Source of the DNA: Saprospiraceae bacterium | Lineage (GTDB): Bacteria > Bacteroidota > Bacteroidia > Chitinophagales > Saprospiraceae | DNA: 64,000 nt | Direction of reading: 5' to 3' | NCBI GenBank assembly: GCA_027486765.1 | Contig: JAIXOO010000328.1 | Span: 1 to 64,000 of the forward strand | Part shown: positions 1-8,427 of the stretch, in pieces | Position numbering within the stretch: position 1 is the stretch's first letter | How the letters are laid out: each line of letters opens with the position of its first letter | Translations under genes and position numbers: made by a program | Notes under the pieces: model-generated | The model's database searches: none | What the model was told of the DNA's origin: nothing | What the model saw: the letters and a program-made list of their open reading frames with translations, nothing else

Positions 1-88
1 GGCTTTTCATATATTGGTTCTAGTTTTGCCCATTGGATATCTGTTAAGTCCATCTTTTTGGACCTAAATATCTCATTTATCAACCATT

Positions 89-1537
89 ATGTCAACTCTG
101 AGTTTTGAGATACGCTCTAATAAATATGTTAAAGACCTCCAGAAACTCAAAATTCCTCTGGTAATTGCTACTCATTTCCCAATATCCGATAAAAAAGCCA
201 CCGAATTCGCTATTAGTTTTTATCGTTCATTGGTGTCATTCAATACGGTAGAAGGCGCTTTTAATAAGGCACGTGGTGTTATTTTGGCCATGGATGATCA
301 ATTGGACATCCCCAGGGGCTTAAATCTTGATCTTGAATCAAATGGGGATGTTAAGGCTTGTTGGGGGTTTTATGGTTTAGATCAGCGAAAACAAGAAGCA
401 AAATGGCGCCTGTCTAATGATGCAAGCATCGAAATCCCCAATGATTATCAACCAAATGCTACTTTAATCCATGCATTAATGCTTGCCCTGATGCCTTATT
501 GCCCCGAAGTAGCCAATATGTTGCTCCAGGAAAAAGAAGGTCGGGCTGTAAGCAAAATCGCCAAACGAGAAGAAATTCTTAAAGCTTTGCCTCAACCCAT
601 GAGTGAGATGGTCCGTAAACTTCTTGTAGAAAATACAGGTTCGGATGATATTTTTTATGATCAACCCGGAAAACATCGATTGGATCAGTTATGCAGGGTA
701 TTTTTTATTACACAGGAATTGATGGGATTTATCATGCTGGCTCAACTATGGGAAATCCTGGCAAAAAATCCCGAACTTGAAATCTCACAACCCACTAAAA
801 ACTTGCTACGTGAAGCGCTTCTCTCGGATTCACAACAGAGTACTTACATGAATTACGTCGATTTGATACGAAGTATACGACTTTTGTTGGATGCACAAAA
901 ACAAAGCTATTTTGTAGATGAACTTGCCGATTTAAAAGACCTTATTCAAGAAAATACGGCATTTAGTCAGGCTGTTCTTTTTTTTGAAGATTTGACCACT
1001 CATAAAGATGAAATGAGCGAAAATCAGGCTAAAATGGCTTGTGTGTCTGCAGAAGAACACCTGGCAAAATTCATGTCGTACGTTGGCTTCGTAGCACGTT
1101 ATACCCTGACTTCAATCAAAAATATTGAAGTAATGAAGTACCGACATCAACAAAGTCCACGGTTCAAACACAGAATTTTTAAGCTTGAAATGCGTTTGGG
1201 GGGCTTGGCTGAAGAAATTGAAGACCTGGAACAAGTACTTGACAATTCTTCGGTTATTTTGATTAAAAAAACGGGTAAGGGCAATTATCAATTCCTGAAT
1301 TTGAGCCCTTTTGTGATCGACCGGAATGCATTTGAAGATACCAAAGCCAAAATCCCGCAACTCTATTTCTTTGAACGATACCTTCAAACCTTAGACAATT
1401 ACGAGTTCCGCCATATTTTCAAACAGGACTCACTACCGTTCAAGATCAACCCCAAAGACAATTACCAACTCATTGGAGCTCAATTTGATGCTTTTGCTAA
1501 ATTATTGTTTCACCAACCAATGAGGAATATCTTATGA
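89..1537 (+). CDS. CHAT-family protein, C-terminal part; catalytic half missing or frameshifted
   Basis: The first ~95 residues match the second half of a CHAT (caspase-like) domain: KIPLVIATHFPISDKKATEF, then RGLNLDL, then WGFY followed by WRLSND, as in the other CHAT genes of the window. The remaining ~370 residues are helical and align in style with the C-terminal region of the CHAT protein at 6586, so the two are paralogues. The HYAGH and NGC active-site segments are absent. In-frame TAA at 65-67 blocks extension, but the +1-shifted frame from base 1 reads like the preceding CHAT strands (LDLNISFIN where relatives have LKLVFLN), so a frameshift at about 68-105 is likely and the true start lies left of the window. 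The start at 89 is only the first ATG. The stop overlaps the next start by ATGA, implying translational coupling to the STAND NTPase. Domain identity is fairly sure; whether the gene is functional is not. Confidence 0.6.
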   Translation: MSTLSFEIRSNKYVKDLQKLKIPLVIATHFPISDKKATEFAISFYRSLVSFNTVEGAFNKARGVILAMDDQLDIPRGLNLDLESNGDVKACWGFYGLDQRKQEAKWRLSNDASIEIPNDYQPNATLIHALMLALMPYCPEVANMLLQEKEGRAVSKIAKREEILKALPQPMSEMVRKLLVENTGSDDIFYDQPGKHRLDQLCRVFFITQELMGFIMLAQLWEILAKNPELEISQPTKNLLREALLSDSQQSTYMNYVDLIRSIRLLLDAQKQSYFVDELADLKDLIQENTAFSQAVLFFEDLTTHKDEMSENQAKMACVSAEEHLAKFMSYVGFVARYTLTSIKNIEVMKYRHQQSPRFKHRIFKLEMRLGGLAEEIEDLEQVLDNSSVILIKKTGKGNYQFLNLSPFVIDRNAFEDTKAKIPQLYFFERYLQTLDNYEFRHIFKQDSLPFKINPKDNYQLIGAQFDAFAKLLFHQPMRNIL

Positions 1538-4500
1538 AAAGTCCATTCAAATTTCTCGATGCTTACCAGCTGAAAGACCGTGCGGTTTTTTTTGGACGCG
1601 ACGATGAGATCGAAGCGCTCTATGATATGGCTTTCGAAACACCATTGCTGTTGGTTCATGGGCTTTCCGGAACCGGAAAAACCAGTTTGATTCAATGTGG
1701 TTTAGCGAGCCGCTTTACAGGACCGGATTGGCTACCGTTTTTTATTCGCAGGGGAACAAATTTTAACGCCTCAATTCAGCAGACTGTCCTTAATGCATTA
1801 CCGCCGGAGGTACGCTCTGAAACAAATGACATCAAGGACAATATCGCTTTGTTATACAGCCAGTTTTTACGGCCAGTTTATCTGATTATGGATCAGTTCG
1901 AGGAATTGTTTATTCTTGGGAATACAGAAGAACAATTGACCTTGGCCCGCTCTATTCGCAGCATTCTTGATGCCGAACTTTCCTGTAAAATCTTAATTAT
2001 AATGCGGGAAGAATTCATGGGCCAATTGTACGAAATGGAACAAGTAATCCCTAGTATCTACGATTTTCGCCTTCGCTTGGAAAATATGAACTACAAAAAG
2101 GTAAAAGAAGTCATTGGAAAATCACTAGAGAATTTTTGCGTTACATTGAACAATCCAGAGCTTGATCTCAATCATATTTATGCCCAAATCAGTACAGGGA
2201 AATCAGGAATTCAATTGCCATACCTTCAGGTCTATTTAGACATGCTTTGGCGTGAAGATTTTAAAAATACTTATCCAACATCACAAGAAAGGGATCATTG
2301 GCAAACACAAATGAGTAAGACTCCCGCAGTGTATCCCCATCTTGAATTTACAGCTCAGGAGATTGAAAAGTTTGGTAACCTCCAACAAGTATTTGCTCTT
2401 TTTCTCAATGAACAAGAACAACTTTTACAATCGCAGCTGCAAGCACGTTTTGGGCCAAGCATACCAGCCCAGTCAGTGCGCATCATTTTGGACCTTTTCG
2501 TAAGTGAACAGGGTACAAAACAACCTAGGCCTTACCAACGCAAAGAGGGACAAATCCTGTTAGAAGATATAAATACGGCAGTATTGTCAAAAAAATTGCC
2601 ACCAGCAGCCTTAACCTATGCCATAGATCACCTATGCCAGAACCGCTTGCTCCGCTTGGAGGATAATACACTTGAATTGGCCCATGATAGCCTGGCACTG
2701 TTAATTGAGCAAGAGCGTAGTGATGAGCAAAGGCGTGCCCATGGGCTAATCCTAAGGCTGAAAAATGCCCATTTCGAATACCTGGAAAGCGATGGAAGAA
2801 ACTGGCCTAGCCCCAAATTGCTCCTGGAGGCAGAGGATGTGGTAGAAAATCTAGAGCTTGATCTCGAGGTATTGAAATTTTATCAAAAAAGCAAAAAAGC
2901 ACTTGAGCACAAAAATAAAGCCCGGAGAAGGAAAAGCCTTTTTATTGGGCTTGGCATTGCCTTGATAACGATCATAGTTTCCAGCGTTTTTATTTACATC
3001 AGTCAACACAACCAAAAAGTCGCATCTTTAATTTCAAAAGCATTGCTTGAAAACAATGATGCAAAGGCGGGCTTAGAGGCTGTTCAAGAGGCAGCTGTTT
3101 TACAACCAAACAATTGGGCCGCCATTACTGCATTTAATAAAATTTATTCCGATAACGAATTTTACCTGTCTTCGTTGGTTCATGCTGAACAAGTCAAAGG
3201 TGTGGCTATACCTCCTGGTGCTCCTCCACAATGGGTGTATTCCTGGTCTCACAATGCCATCTATCGTTGGCGTTGGAGTGGCACTTTGTTAGACAGCATA
3301 AGGATTGATAATTTAATTACTTGTCAGCTCTCACCCAATGGGAAGTGGCTGGTATATAGTGATAGTGACGGATATTTGACGCTTTTGGATGCCCAAAACT
3401 TGCAGCAACTCAGTCGAGCGCAGGTCAGCGATCGCATCGTGAGGCAATTTACCTTTGGTGTAAATAGCCAATATTTGTTCTACGCTGAAAATTTGGATCA
3501 AGACGTTTATCGTATAAATAAAGTGGATATTTCTAATTTGAAAAAACCGCTCCAAAGCATCCGCTTCCAGTCTGATGCAGAAATAAGTGCCATGGGAGAA
3601 AACCCAAAGACCAAAATGCTGTGGGTGGGTTTTGCCAATGGTCGGATAGCCATCTATGACCCGACATTACACTTGCGACGCACGGAAACACACCATTATG
3701 ATCAAGTGTTGTCTTTTGCGTTCTTTGCTCCCGATGGCGCTGCCATTTCGGTTGATCGCAATGGGCAAATGTATTTCTGGAATCAGGCACTCAGCATTCA
3801 GGCGCATGATCAACGAATCAACCGGGTTGTCTGGGCAGATAGTTCTCGGATCTTCACTGCCAGCAAAGACTACACCATCAAATCGTGGTCTCCCCTTGGC
3901 AAACCATACGCTACCTACCGGGGGCATAAAAGGTTTGTTTCTGATATAGCTGTTTCCGCTGACGGCCAATACTTTGCCTCAGCTAGTGAGGATAAAATGG
4001 TGCGGCTATGGAAAACCGAATCAAAAGTAATCACGAGGTTTGGCCCACATCAAAATGGAGCCTCTGCTATGTTCCTTTTTGATGATGCTAAAGTGATTGT
4101 AACGGGTTCAGATCAGGGGGAGAATGATATAGGTGAACTCATGAATGATCCAAATATTGATGTCAATCTTTTGATGAAACGGCTTTTGTTTAATGAGCCT
4201 CGCAGCATCTCGATCTGGAATGCCCGGAATGGTAAAAAAATGCTGGAACTAAAACAACACAATGGAGGTATTAACGCATTGTGCAAACTTGGCAATACTT
4301 GGGCTAGTTCGGGTAAAGACGGGATCATTTATATTTGGAAGGGTTTTCAATCGAACCAACCTTTCCTAAAGTTAGAAGGACATGAGCGCAAGGTTACTCA
4401 GCTTGCTTTTTCTTCAGATGGAAAACAACTTATGTCTGGAGGGGAGGATGGTCAGTGTATCTTATGGCAACTCCAAACAGGCCAAAAACAGGTAATCCCT

Positions 4501-4998
4501 CAAGGTGAAGCCGTGATGGGTATTGTATATAGCCCCGATGGGCTTTGGATAGTTGGGGTGAAAAATGAACTCTGGGCGTACAATCGTAATGGAGTGAAAC
4601 AATTTAAATTGCAAGCGAATGGAATAGAGTCGATCAAAAGTTTAGCACTTTCCCCCAATGGGATGTATCTACTGGTTGGAGAATGGGGAATCAAAGCCAA
4701 AATTTTCGATCGAAAAGGGAACATGTTAGGGGAAACCCAATTGTTTAGCGAAAATAAAACGGGTGCTCAGGCCATCAATGCTGTGGCTTTTGCGCCTGAT
4801 GGAAATACTTTTTGCATTGGTGGTGAAGGAGGGCTCGCCAGGGTTTATCGCTTGATCAATGATAAACCTGTCCCAATCCGGACCCTACAACACTATCCCA
4901 AAAAAGCTATCTTGGATTTACAGTTCTCTGCTGACGGAAAATCTTTGTTTAGCGCTTGCAACGATGGATGGGTAAGGCAATGGGATTTGATGTATTGA
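1534..4998 (+). CDS. Membrane-anchored STAND NTPase with WD40 propeller (nSTAND1-like)
   Basis: 1154 residues. It opens with SPFKFLDAYQ and FFGRDDEI, the usual entry to nSTAND1 domains. Walker A is GLSGTGKTS (43-51) and Walker B YLIMDQFEEL (116-125, D120, E123/E124). A basic stretch (KARRRK) precedes one transmembrane segment at about 467-488, so the NTPase should be cytoplasmic and the C-terminus outside the membrane. After a short TPR-like helical part (about 495-540), degenerate WD40 repeats run to the end (motifs such as SADGQYFASASEDKMVRLW and GHERKVTQLAFSSDGKQL). Known role of the family: nucleotide-dependent switch that activates a linked effector on ligand sensing. Inferred role: the outer propeller senses and the inner NTPase activates the CHAT partner at 89, with which it overlaps by 4 bases. 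The close paralogue at 8424 lacks the propeller. Confidence 0.85.
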   Translation: MKSPFKFLDAYQLKDRAVFFGRDDEIEALYDMAFETPLLLVHGLSGTGKTSLIQCGLASRFTGPDWLPFFIRRGTNFNASIQQTVLNALPPEVRSETNDIKDNIALLYSQFLRPVYLIMDQFEELFILGNTEEQLTLARSIRSILDAELSCKILIIMREEFMGQLYEMEQVIPSIYDFRLRLENMNYKKVKEVIGKSLENFCVTLNNPELDLNHIYAQISTGKSGIQLPYLQVYLDMLWREDFKNTYPTSQERDHWQTQMSKTPAVYPHLEFTAQEIEKFGNLQQVFALFLNEQEQLLQSQLQARFGPSIPAQSVRIILDLFVSEQGTKQPRPYQRKEGQILLEDINTAVLSKKLPPAALTYAIDHLCQNRLLRLEDNTLELAHDSLALLIEQERSDEQRRAHGLILRLKNAHFEYLESDGRNWPSPKLLLEAEDVVENLELDLEVLKFYQKSKKALEHKNKARRRKSLFIGLGIALITIIVSSVFIYISQHNQKVASLISKALLENNDAKAGLEAVQEAAVLQPNNWAAITAFNKIYSDNEFYLSSLVHAEQVKGVAIPPGAPPQWVYSWSHNAIYRWRWSGTLLDSIRIDNLITCQLSPNGKWLVYSDSDGYLTLLDAQNLQQLSRAQVSDRIVRQFTFGVNSQYLFYAENLDQDVYRINKVDISNLKKPLQSIRFQSDAEISAMGENPKTKMLWVGFANGRIAIYDPTLHLRRTETHHYDQVLSFAFFAPDGAAISVDRNGQMYFWNQALSIQAHDQRINRVVWADSSRIFTASKDYTIKSWSPLGKPYATYRGHKRFVSDIAVSADGQYFASASEDKMVRLWKTESKVITRFGPHQNGASAMFLFDDAKVIVTGSDQGENDIGELMNDPNIDVNLLMKRLLFNEPRSISIWNARNGKKMLELKQHNGGINALCKLGNTWASSGKDGIIYIWKGFQSNQPFLKLEGHERKVTQLAFSSDGKQLMSGGEDGQCILWQLQTGQKQVIPQGEAVMGIVYSPDGLWIVGVKNELWAYNRNGVKQFKLQANGIESIKSLALSPNGMYLLVGEWGIKAKIFDRKGNMLGETQLFSENKTGAQAINAVAFAPDGNTFCIGGEGGLARVYRLINDKPVPIRTLQHYPKKAILDLQFSADGKSLFSACNDGWVRQWDLMY

Positions 4999-5046
4999 CT
5001 GATATGATTTGAATAAACTCGAGAACGCATTTGTACAAGACTCTGA

Positions 5047-5781
5047 ATGAATAAAAAAATACAAATGAAAAGGATAGGAGCATTTTACTGTTTGTATCTT
5101 AGCTTACTGAGCCTTTTTGCTCAGTCTGGGTCCTATATGTATTCTGTTTTGAAAATAAATGACCTTACTACAATGATCAAAGGGCACTCCGTTTATCGTG
5201 ATCAGCCTTTTAACAACCTCGCTGAAGTTCAATTTACCAACTGCTATAATGCTTTTATTATTGCTTTTAATCATAAATCTAAAACCACCATTTACATTCG
5301 GGGCAAATGTGTGGGCTCTAAGATCATTTCTGAAAGTTATGATGTCTTGGGAAGTTATGCAAGCTTTGACCCTAATTTTGAGCCAGAAGAGCGACCAAGA
5401 GATTATGAATATTCTGCTAGGGGGGGAACAAACGTACCGGCTTCTTATGAATACAAGAGCCCTCCCATAACTAAAGGGAATAACTTCGATTTGATGGTTC
5501 CTCATGAATATGGAGCAAATAATTCAAATCCAAACGCTTACCTTGATTTCTCGCGGGATGAGACAGTAGTGATTGTAGTTGGGGCATTCATTGAAAAACA
5601 AAACGCAGATCATACCCTTAGTCGGGTCATTGCTGAAGGCTATAAACCTTATATGGCTCAAAATGGAGCATTTACCCGGGTTGGCATTCAGGTGACAGCC
5701 CGGTCTCTGACTGAGCTAGACAACATGATCAATGTCATTAGGTCGCGATACAACCCCGAGGCTTATATCATCAAACCTTAA
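5047..5781 (+). CDS. Secreted protein of unknown function
   Basis: 244 residues with a signal peptide (hydrophobic stretch about residues 10-24, cleavage probably after FAQ). No family recognised. Visible features are a Cys in the segment FTNCYNAF and another in RGKCVGSK, a Tyr/Pro-rich middle (about 115-165) and a C-terminal alpha/beta segment (VVIVVGAFIE, then TARSLTELDNMINVIRSRY). It lies 48 bases after the STAND gene and 26 bases before another small secreted protein, all on the same strand, so it is probably co-transcribed with the CHAT/STAND cassette and works in the periplasm or outside. Either Met1 or Met7 could be the start; both leave the signal peptide intact. Confidence 0.65.
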   Translation: MNKKIQMKRIGAFYCLYLSLLSLFAQSGSYMYSVLKINDLTTMIKGHSVYRDQPFNNLAEVQFTNCYNAFIIAFNHKSKTTIYIRGKCVGSKIISESYDVLGSYASFDPNFEPEERPRDYEYSARGGTNVPASYEYKSPPITKGNNFDLMVPHEYGANNSNPNAYLDFSRDETVVIVVGAFIEKQNADHTLSRVIAEGYKPYMAQNGAFTRVGIQVTARSLTELDNMINVIRSRYNPEAYIIKP

Positions 5782-5807
5782 TTTTTATAAACTAAAACTC
5801 AAATTGT

Positions 5808-6215
5808 ATGAACGTCAAATGTTTGTTTTCTGGACTTGCTTGTCTTTTCTTTTTGATGGCCTTAGCGGCGCAAAACCCAAAACTTCCTCCGGCACCCCCA
5901 AGGCAAACCATTAAATACCAGGTTTGCCGTTGGACTGAAAAAGCCAATATTAAGATCGGAAACAAAGCAATCAGTAAAGATGCCATTTTTAGCGATCCAA
6001 AGATGCTCAAGTTTTCTAAAGACAAAGATTGGGTCAATGCTATTGTTGTTGGGTCTGGTAACAAAGGGGTTGTTTTTTCTTACGATTGTTCTAAGACTCC
6101 TTGTAAGACAATCAAAACAGATGTGTCTGCCAATAAACACAGAATGGAATCGACTGACCCAAAAGATCTTGTACGTCAAAACATGACAAAACCAGTTGCA
6201 AAAAAAGTAAACTAG
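5808..6215 (+). CDS. Small secreted protein of unknown function
   Basis: 135 residues. A signal peptide is clear (hydrophobic core about 5-19, ending ALAAQ), followed by a Pro-rich linker (KLPPAPPR). The mature part has three Cys (VCRWTEK, YDCSKTPCK) that could form disulfides, and a basic C-terminus. No homologous family recognised. It sits 26 bases downstream of the other secreted gene at 5047 and just upstream of a strong inverted repeat, so it is likely the last gene of the first CHAT/STAND cassette. Confidence 0.6.
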   Translation: MNVKCLFSGLACLFFLMALAAQNPKLPPAPPRQTIKYQVCRWTEKANIKIGNKAISKDAIFSDPKMLKFSKDKDWVNAIVVGSGNKGVVFSYDCSKTPCKTIKTDVSANKHRMESTDPKDLVRQNMTKPVAKKVN

Positions 6216-6224
6216 GAAGAATTG

Positions 6225-6269
6225 TGTTTGAACTTTGGGTAGGATTTATGCCTGCCCAAAGTTCAAACA
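6225..6269 (+). terminator. Strong hairpin closing the first cassette
   Basis: Two 19-base arms (6225-6243 and 6251-6269) pair with a single G-U step and a 7-base loop; the arm core is TTTGAACTTTGGG / CCCAAAGTTCAAA. It starts 9 bases after the stop of the secreted gene. No T-run follows on the plus strand, so it may act as an RNA 3' end stabiliser or bidirectional stop rather than a classic intrinsic terminator. Confidence 0.55.
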
Positions 6270-6457
6270 ATCTAATAGGTGGCACGTATCAAGTTGTGAC
6301 CACTTTTTCTTATCTTCAATCGGCATCACAAGCCGAAACCCTGTATCATTACCTTTAAAATTGGGAGGTTGGCTGCACGTAGCAGGTAATTTTTCCCTTT
6401 GGGATATCGAGAATCTATTTCTAAATCGAGCCCACGATCATGGCTTTTCATTTCCAT
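6246..6457 (-). pseudogene. Possible remnant of an FGE/C-type-lectin-fold protein end
   Basis: The minus strand between the two cassettes reads as coding-like in two frames: MEMKSHDRGLDLEID through YLLRAANLP in one, continuing after an apparent frameshift as NFKGNDTGFRLVMPIEDKKK to a stop at 6246. The GNDTGFRLV ending resembles the C-terminus of FGE-sulfatase-fold domains (compare GYFGFRVARNG and SFGFRVARNF in this window). It has no own upstream domain and its end lies inside the hairpin at 6225-6269. Together with that hairpin it accounts for most of the 370-base gap 6216-6585; nothing else is seen there. Tentative. Confidence 0.3.
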
Positions 6458-6585
6458 AATAAATTAACAGGTCTTGCATGTAAAAATAAAAAAAATATTT
6501 GATTTATATTGCAGGTTATTACGCTTGGGGCACCAAACTATATGACCCTCCAATCAATTACAAATTTTTCCAGTTTCCCAACCCT

Positions 6586-8427
6586 ATGCAAACCATCCTC
6601 CTCACCGCCGCCCATACAACCCCCTATTTGCCCGAATTGGTGGAGGAAATTCGAGCCATCGAAGATGCCCTTCGACCATTGGAAGAAAGAGGAATCTGGA
6701 AAGTTATATCGAATCGGGCGGCAAACTTGGAGGATGTTTTTGAGGTCTTCACCCGCGAGCAACAAAACATCAAAATATTCCATTACGCTGGTCATGCCAG
6801 CCAAACAGAACTTTTCCTAGAAGGTGGCGGACATATTCGGGGCATTGCTGGGTTAATGGGTATGGCCGAACCTGAAGACACCGGAATTAATCCCCTGTAT
6901 TTTGTATTCCTCAATGGTTGCGCATCCAAAGGTTTGATTGCTCAATTACACCAGGCAGGGATCAGTGCAGTTATGGCAACCCATTGTAAAATAGGTGATT
7001 TATCTGCCCGCAAGTTCGCCGCTATGTTTTACAAAACCTGGGCAATGGAAGGCAAAACCCTGGAGCAAGCTTTCCTGGCAGCTAAAAATTTCCTTTTGAG
7101 CGATCCAGGAGGGGATCAGCAGAATATTGAAATTCGTGGACTGGATTTGTCAGACGAAGACCCAAAGGAGGCAGGTTTGGCTTGGGGCTTATACCCAAAG
7201 CCAAATCTGAAAAACAACATCGAGAATTTTCAAATCAACCCACAAATAAAGCTTCCTCGTCATATTCTGGACAATGTGAAAACAGTAGCTTCAGAATGTG
7301 TGATGGACTTGGTGTATGATTTTGAACAACTCTTCCCCGATGCCCAGGAAGAAATACAGCGCCAAGGTGATCCTTTAGTGGTACTCATCAGTCGTTTACC
7401 CTGGACCATCGGTACTCACTTACGTCGATTGTTTGCTCTCGACGATTCAAACAGCATGTACCTTCCTGGAATTGAGCGCTTACGTGAACTAATCAGTGCC
7501 TATCATGAATTGACCCGCTTCATGGCTTATCTTTCTCTGTCTACATTATGGGACGAACTCCGGCGAAACACCTTGAGCACAGAGGAAGTCAAGGTTCTCC
7601 CTTTAGTTCCTTCAGATACCGAGCGTACGGTAGACTTTGTGTGGCGTTTGCGCAAATACTTTGCCTTACAAAAAGATAAGCGTGTAGATCGCTCTGGCGT
7701 AAAACAACATTTGAAAACATTTCTTGAAGCTGTAGATGGGGAGTTGAATAATGCTTATCTTTTTATGGAAGAATTGAAAGCTGCACTCCAAAAAGATGAT
7801 TCACCGGAGCGTCTAAATGAATTGGTGCTGATCCGGACTGGAAAACCTGATGGCCTAGAAGATATCTGCCTGCAAGCGGAAACCATTTATACCCATTTTT
7901 TAAGTGCATCGTTATGGCTGACTCAATTTCGACTCTACACCGTACGTTCGGTTTTGGTTGACAAGATAAGGTACCTGGAATTAAAAACGCCTTATGTGCA
8001 TCGAACCATGTCCTTGCATTTTGCCTTCGGCGAATTGAAATTATTGCGTACGCAAAGGGAGATCGCTAGTGACAATGCCTGTATCCTTATGGTACCTATC
8101 CGAGAGGGCGAGGCCGACCCTTTAGCAGATGCTATCAATCTTTCTCCCTTTTACATCGATAGAAGTGCCTACATCGAAGATAACATTACTCATCATCCAG
8201 TGATCTACGTTTTGAAACATCAAAACGTAGATGGGGGATATATTTACGAATACCTGGACGAAGATGTAAACCATGAATACCTGTATAAGGAAGACCAGTA
8301 CTTGAAAATCCGGTTCTCAGGTGCTGTCTTTGCCAAGGCCTTGAAGGTAAAAACAGAAGATAGTCGAAGATTTAGCGTGATCCACCAACAGCTGATCAAG
8401 CTGAACGAAAATTTTGCGATTCAATGA
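6586..8427 (+). CDS. CHAT-domain (caspase-like) protease with helical C-terminal region
   Basis: 613 residues from ATG 6586. An upstream TTG at 6499 adds 29 residues without domain character, whereas MQTILLTAAH is the first CHAT strand. The catalytic dyad is intact: His70 in IFHYAGHAS and Cys112 in VFLNGCAS. RGLDLSDED and WGLYPKP complete the domain by about residue 205. The remaining ~400 residues are helical with no recognised fold and are shared with the protein at 89. CHAT domains are clan CD cysteine peptidases that act as effectors cutting a target or activating another protein. The stop overlaps the start of the STAND NTPase at 8424 by ATGA, so the two products probably form one switch-effector pair in the cytoplasm. 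This is the intact counterpart of the damaged CHAT at the left edge. Confidence 0.85.
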   Translation: MQTILLTAAHTTPYLPELVEEIRAIEDALRPLEERGIWKVISNRAANLEDVFEVFTREQQNIKIFHYAGHASQTELFLEGGGHIRGIAGLMGMAEPEDTGINPLYFVFLNGCASKGLIAQLHQAGISAVMATHCKIGDLSARKFAAMFYKTWAMEGKTLEQAFLAAKNFLLSDPGGDQQNIEIRGLDLSDEDPKEAGLAWGLYPKPNLKNNIENFQINPQIKLPRHILDNVKTVASECVMDLVYDFEQLFPDAQEEIQRQGDPLVVLISRLPWTIGTHLRRLFALDDSNSMYLPGIERLRELISAYHELTRFMAYLSLSTLWDELRRNTLSTEEVKVLPLVPSDTERTVDFVWRLRKYFALQKDKRVDRSGVKQHLKTFLEAVDGELNNAYLFMEELKAALQKDDSPERLNELVLIRTGKPDGLEDICLQAETIYTHFLSASLWLTQFRLYTVRSVLVDKIRYLELKTPYVHRTMSLHFAFGELKLLRTQREIASDNACILMVPIREGEADPLADAINLSPFYIDRSAYIEDNITHHPVIYVLKHQNVDGGYIYEYLDEDVNHEYLYKEDQYLKIRFSGAVFAKALKVKTEDSRRFSVIHQQLIKLNENFAIQ

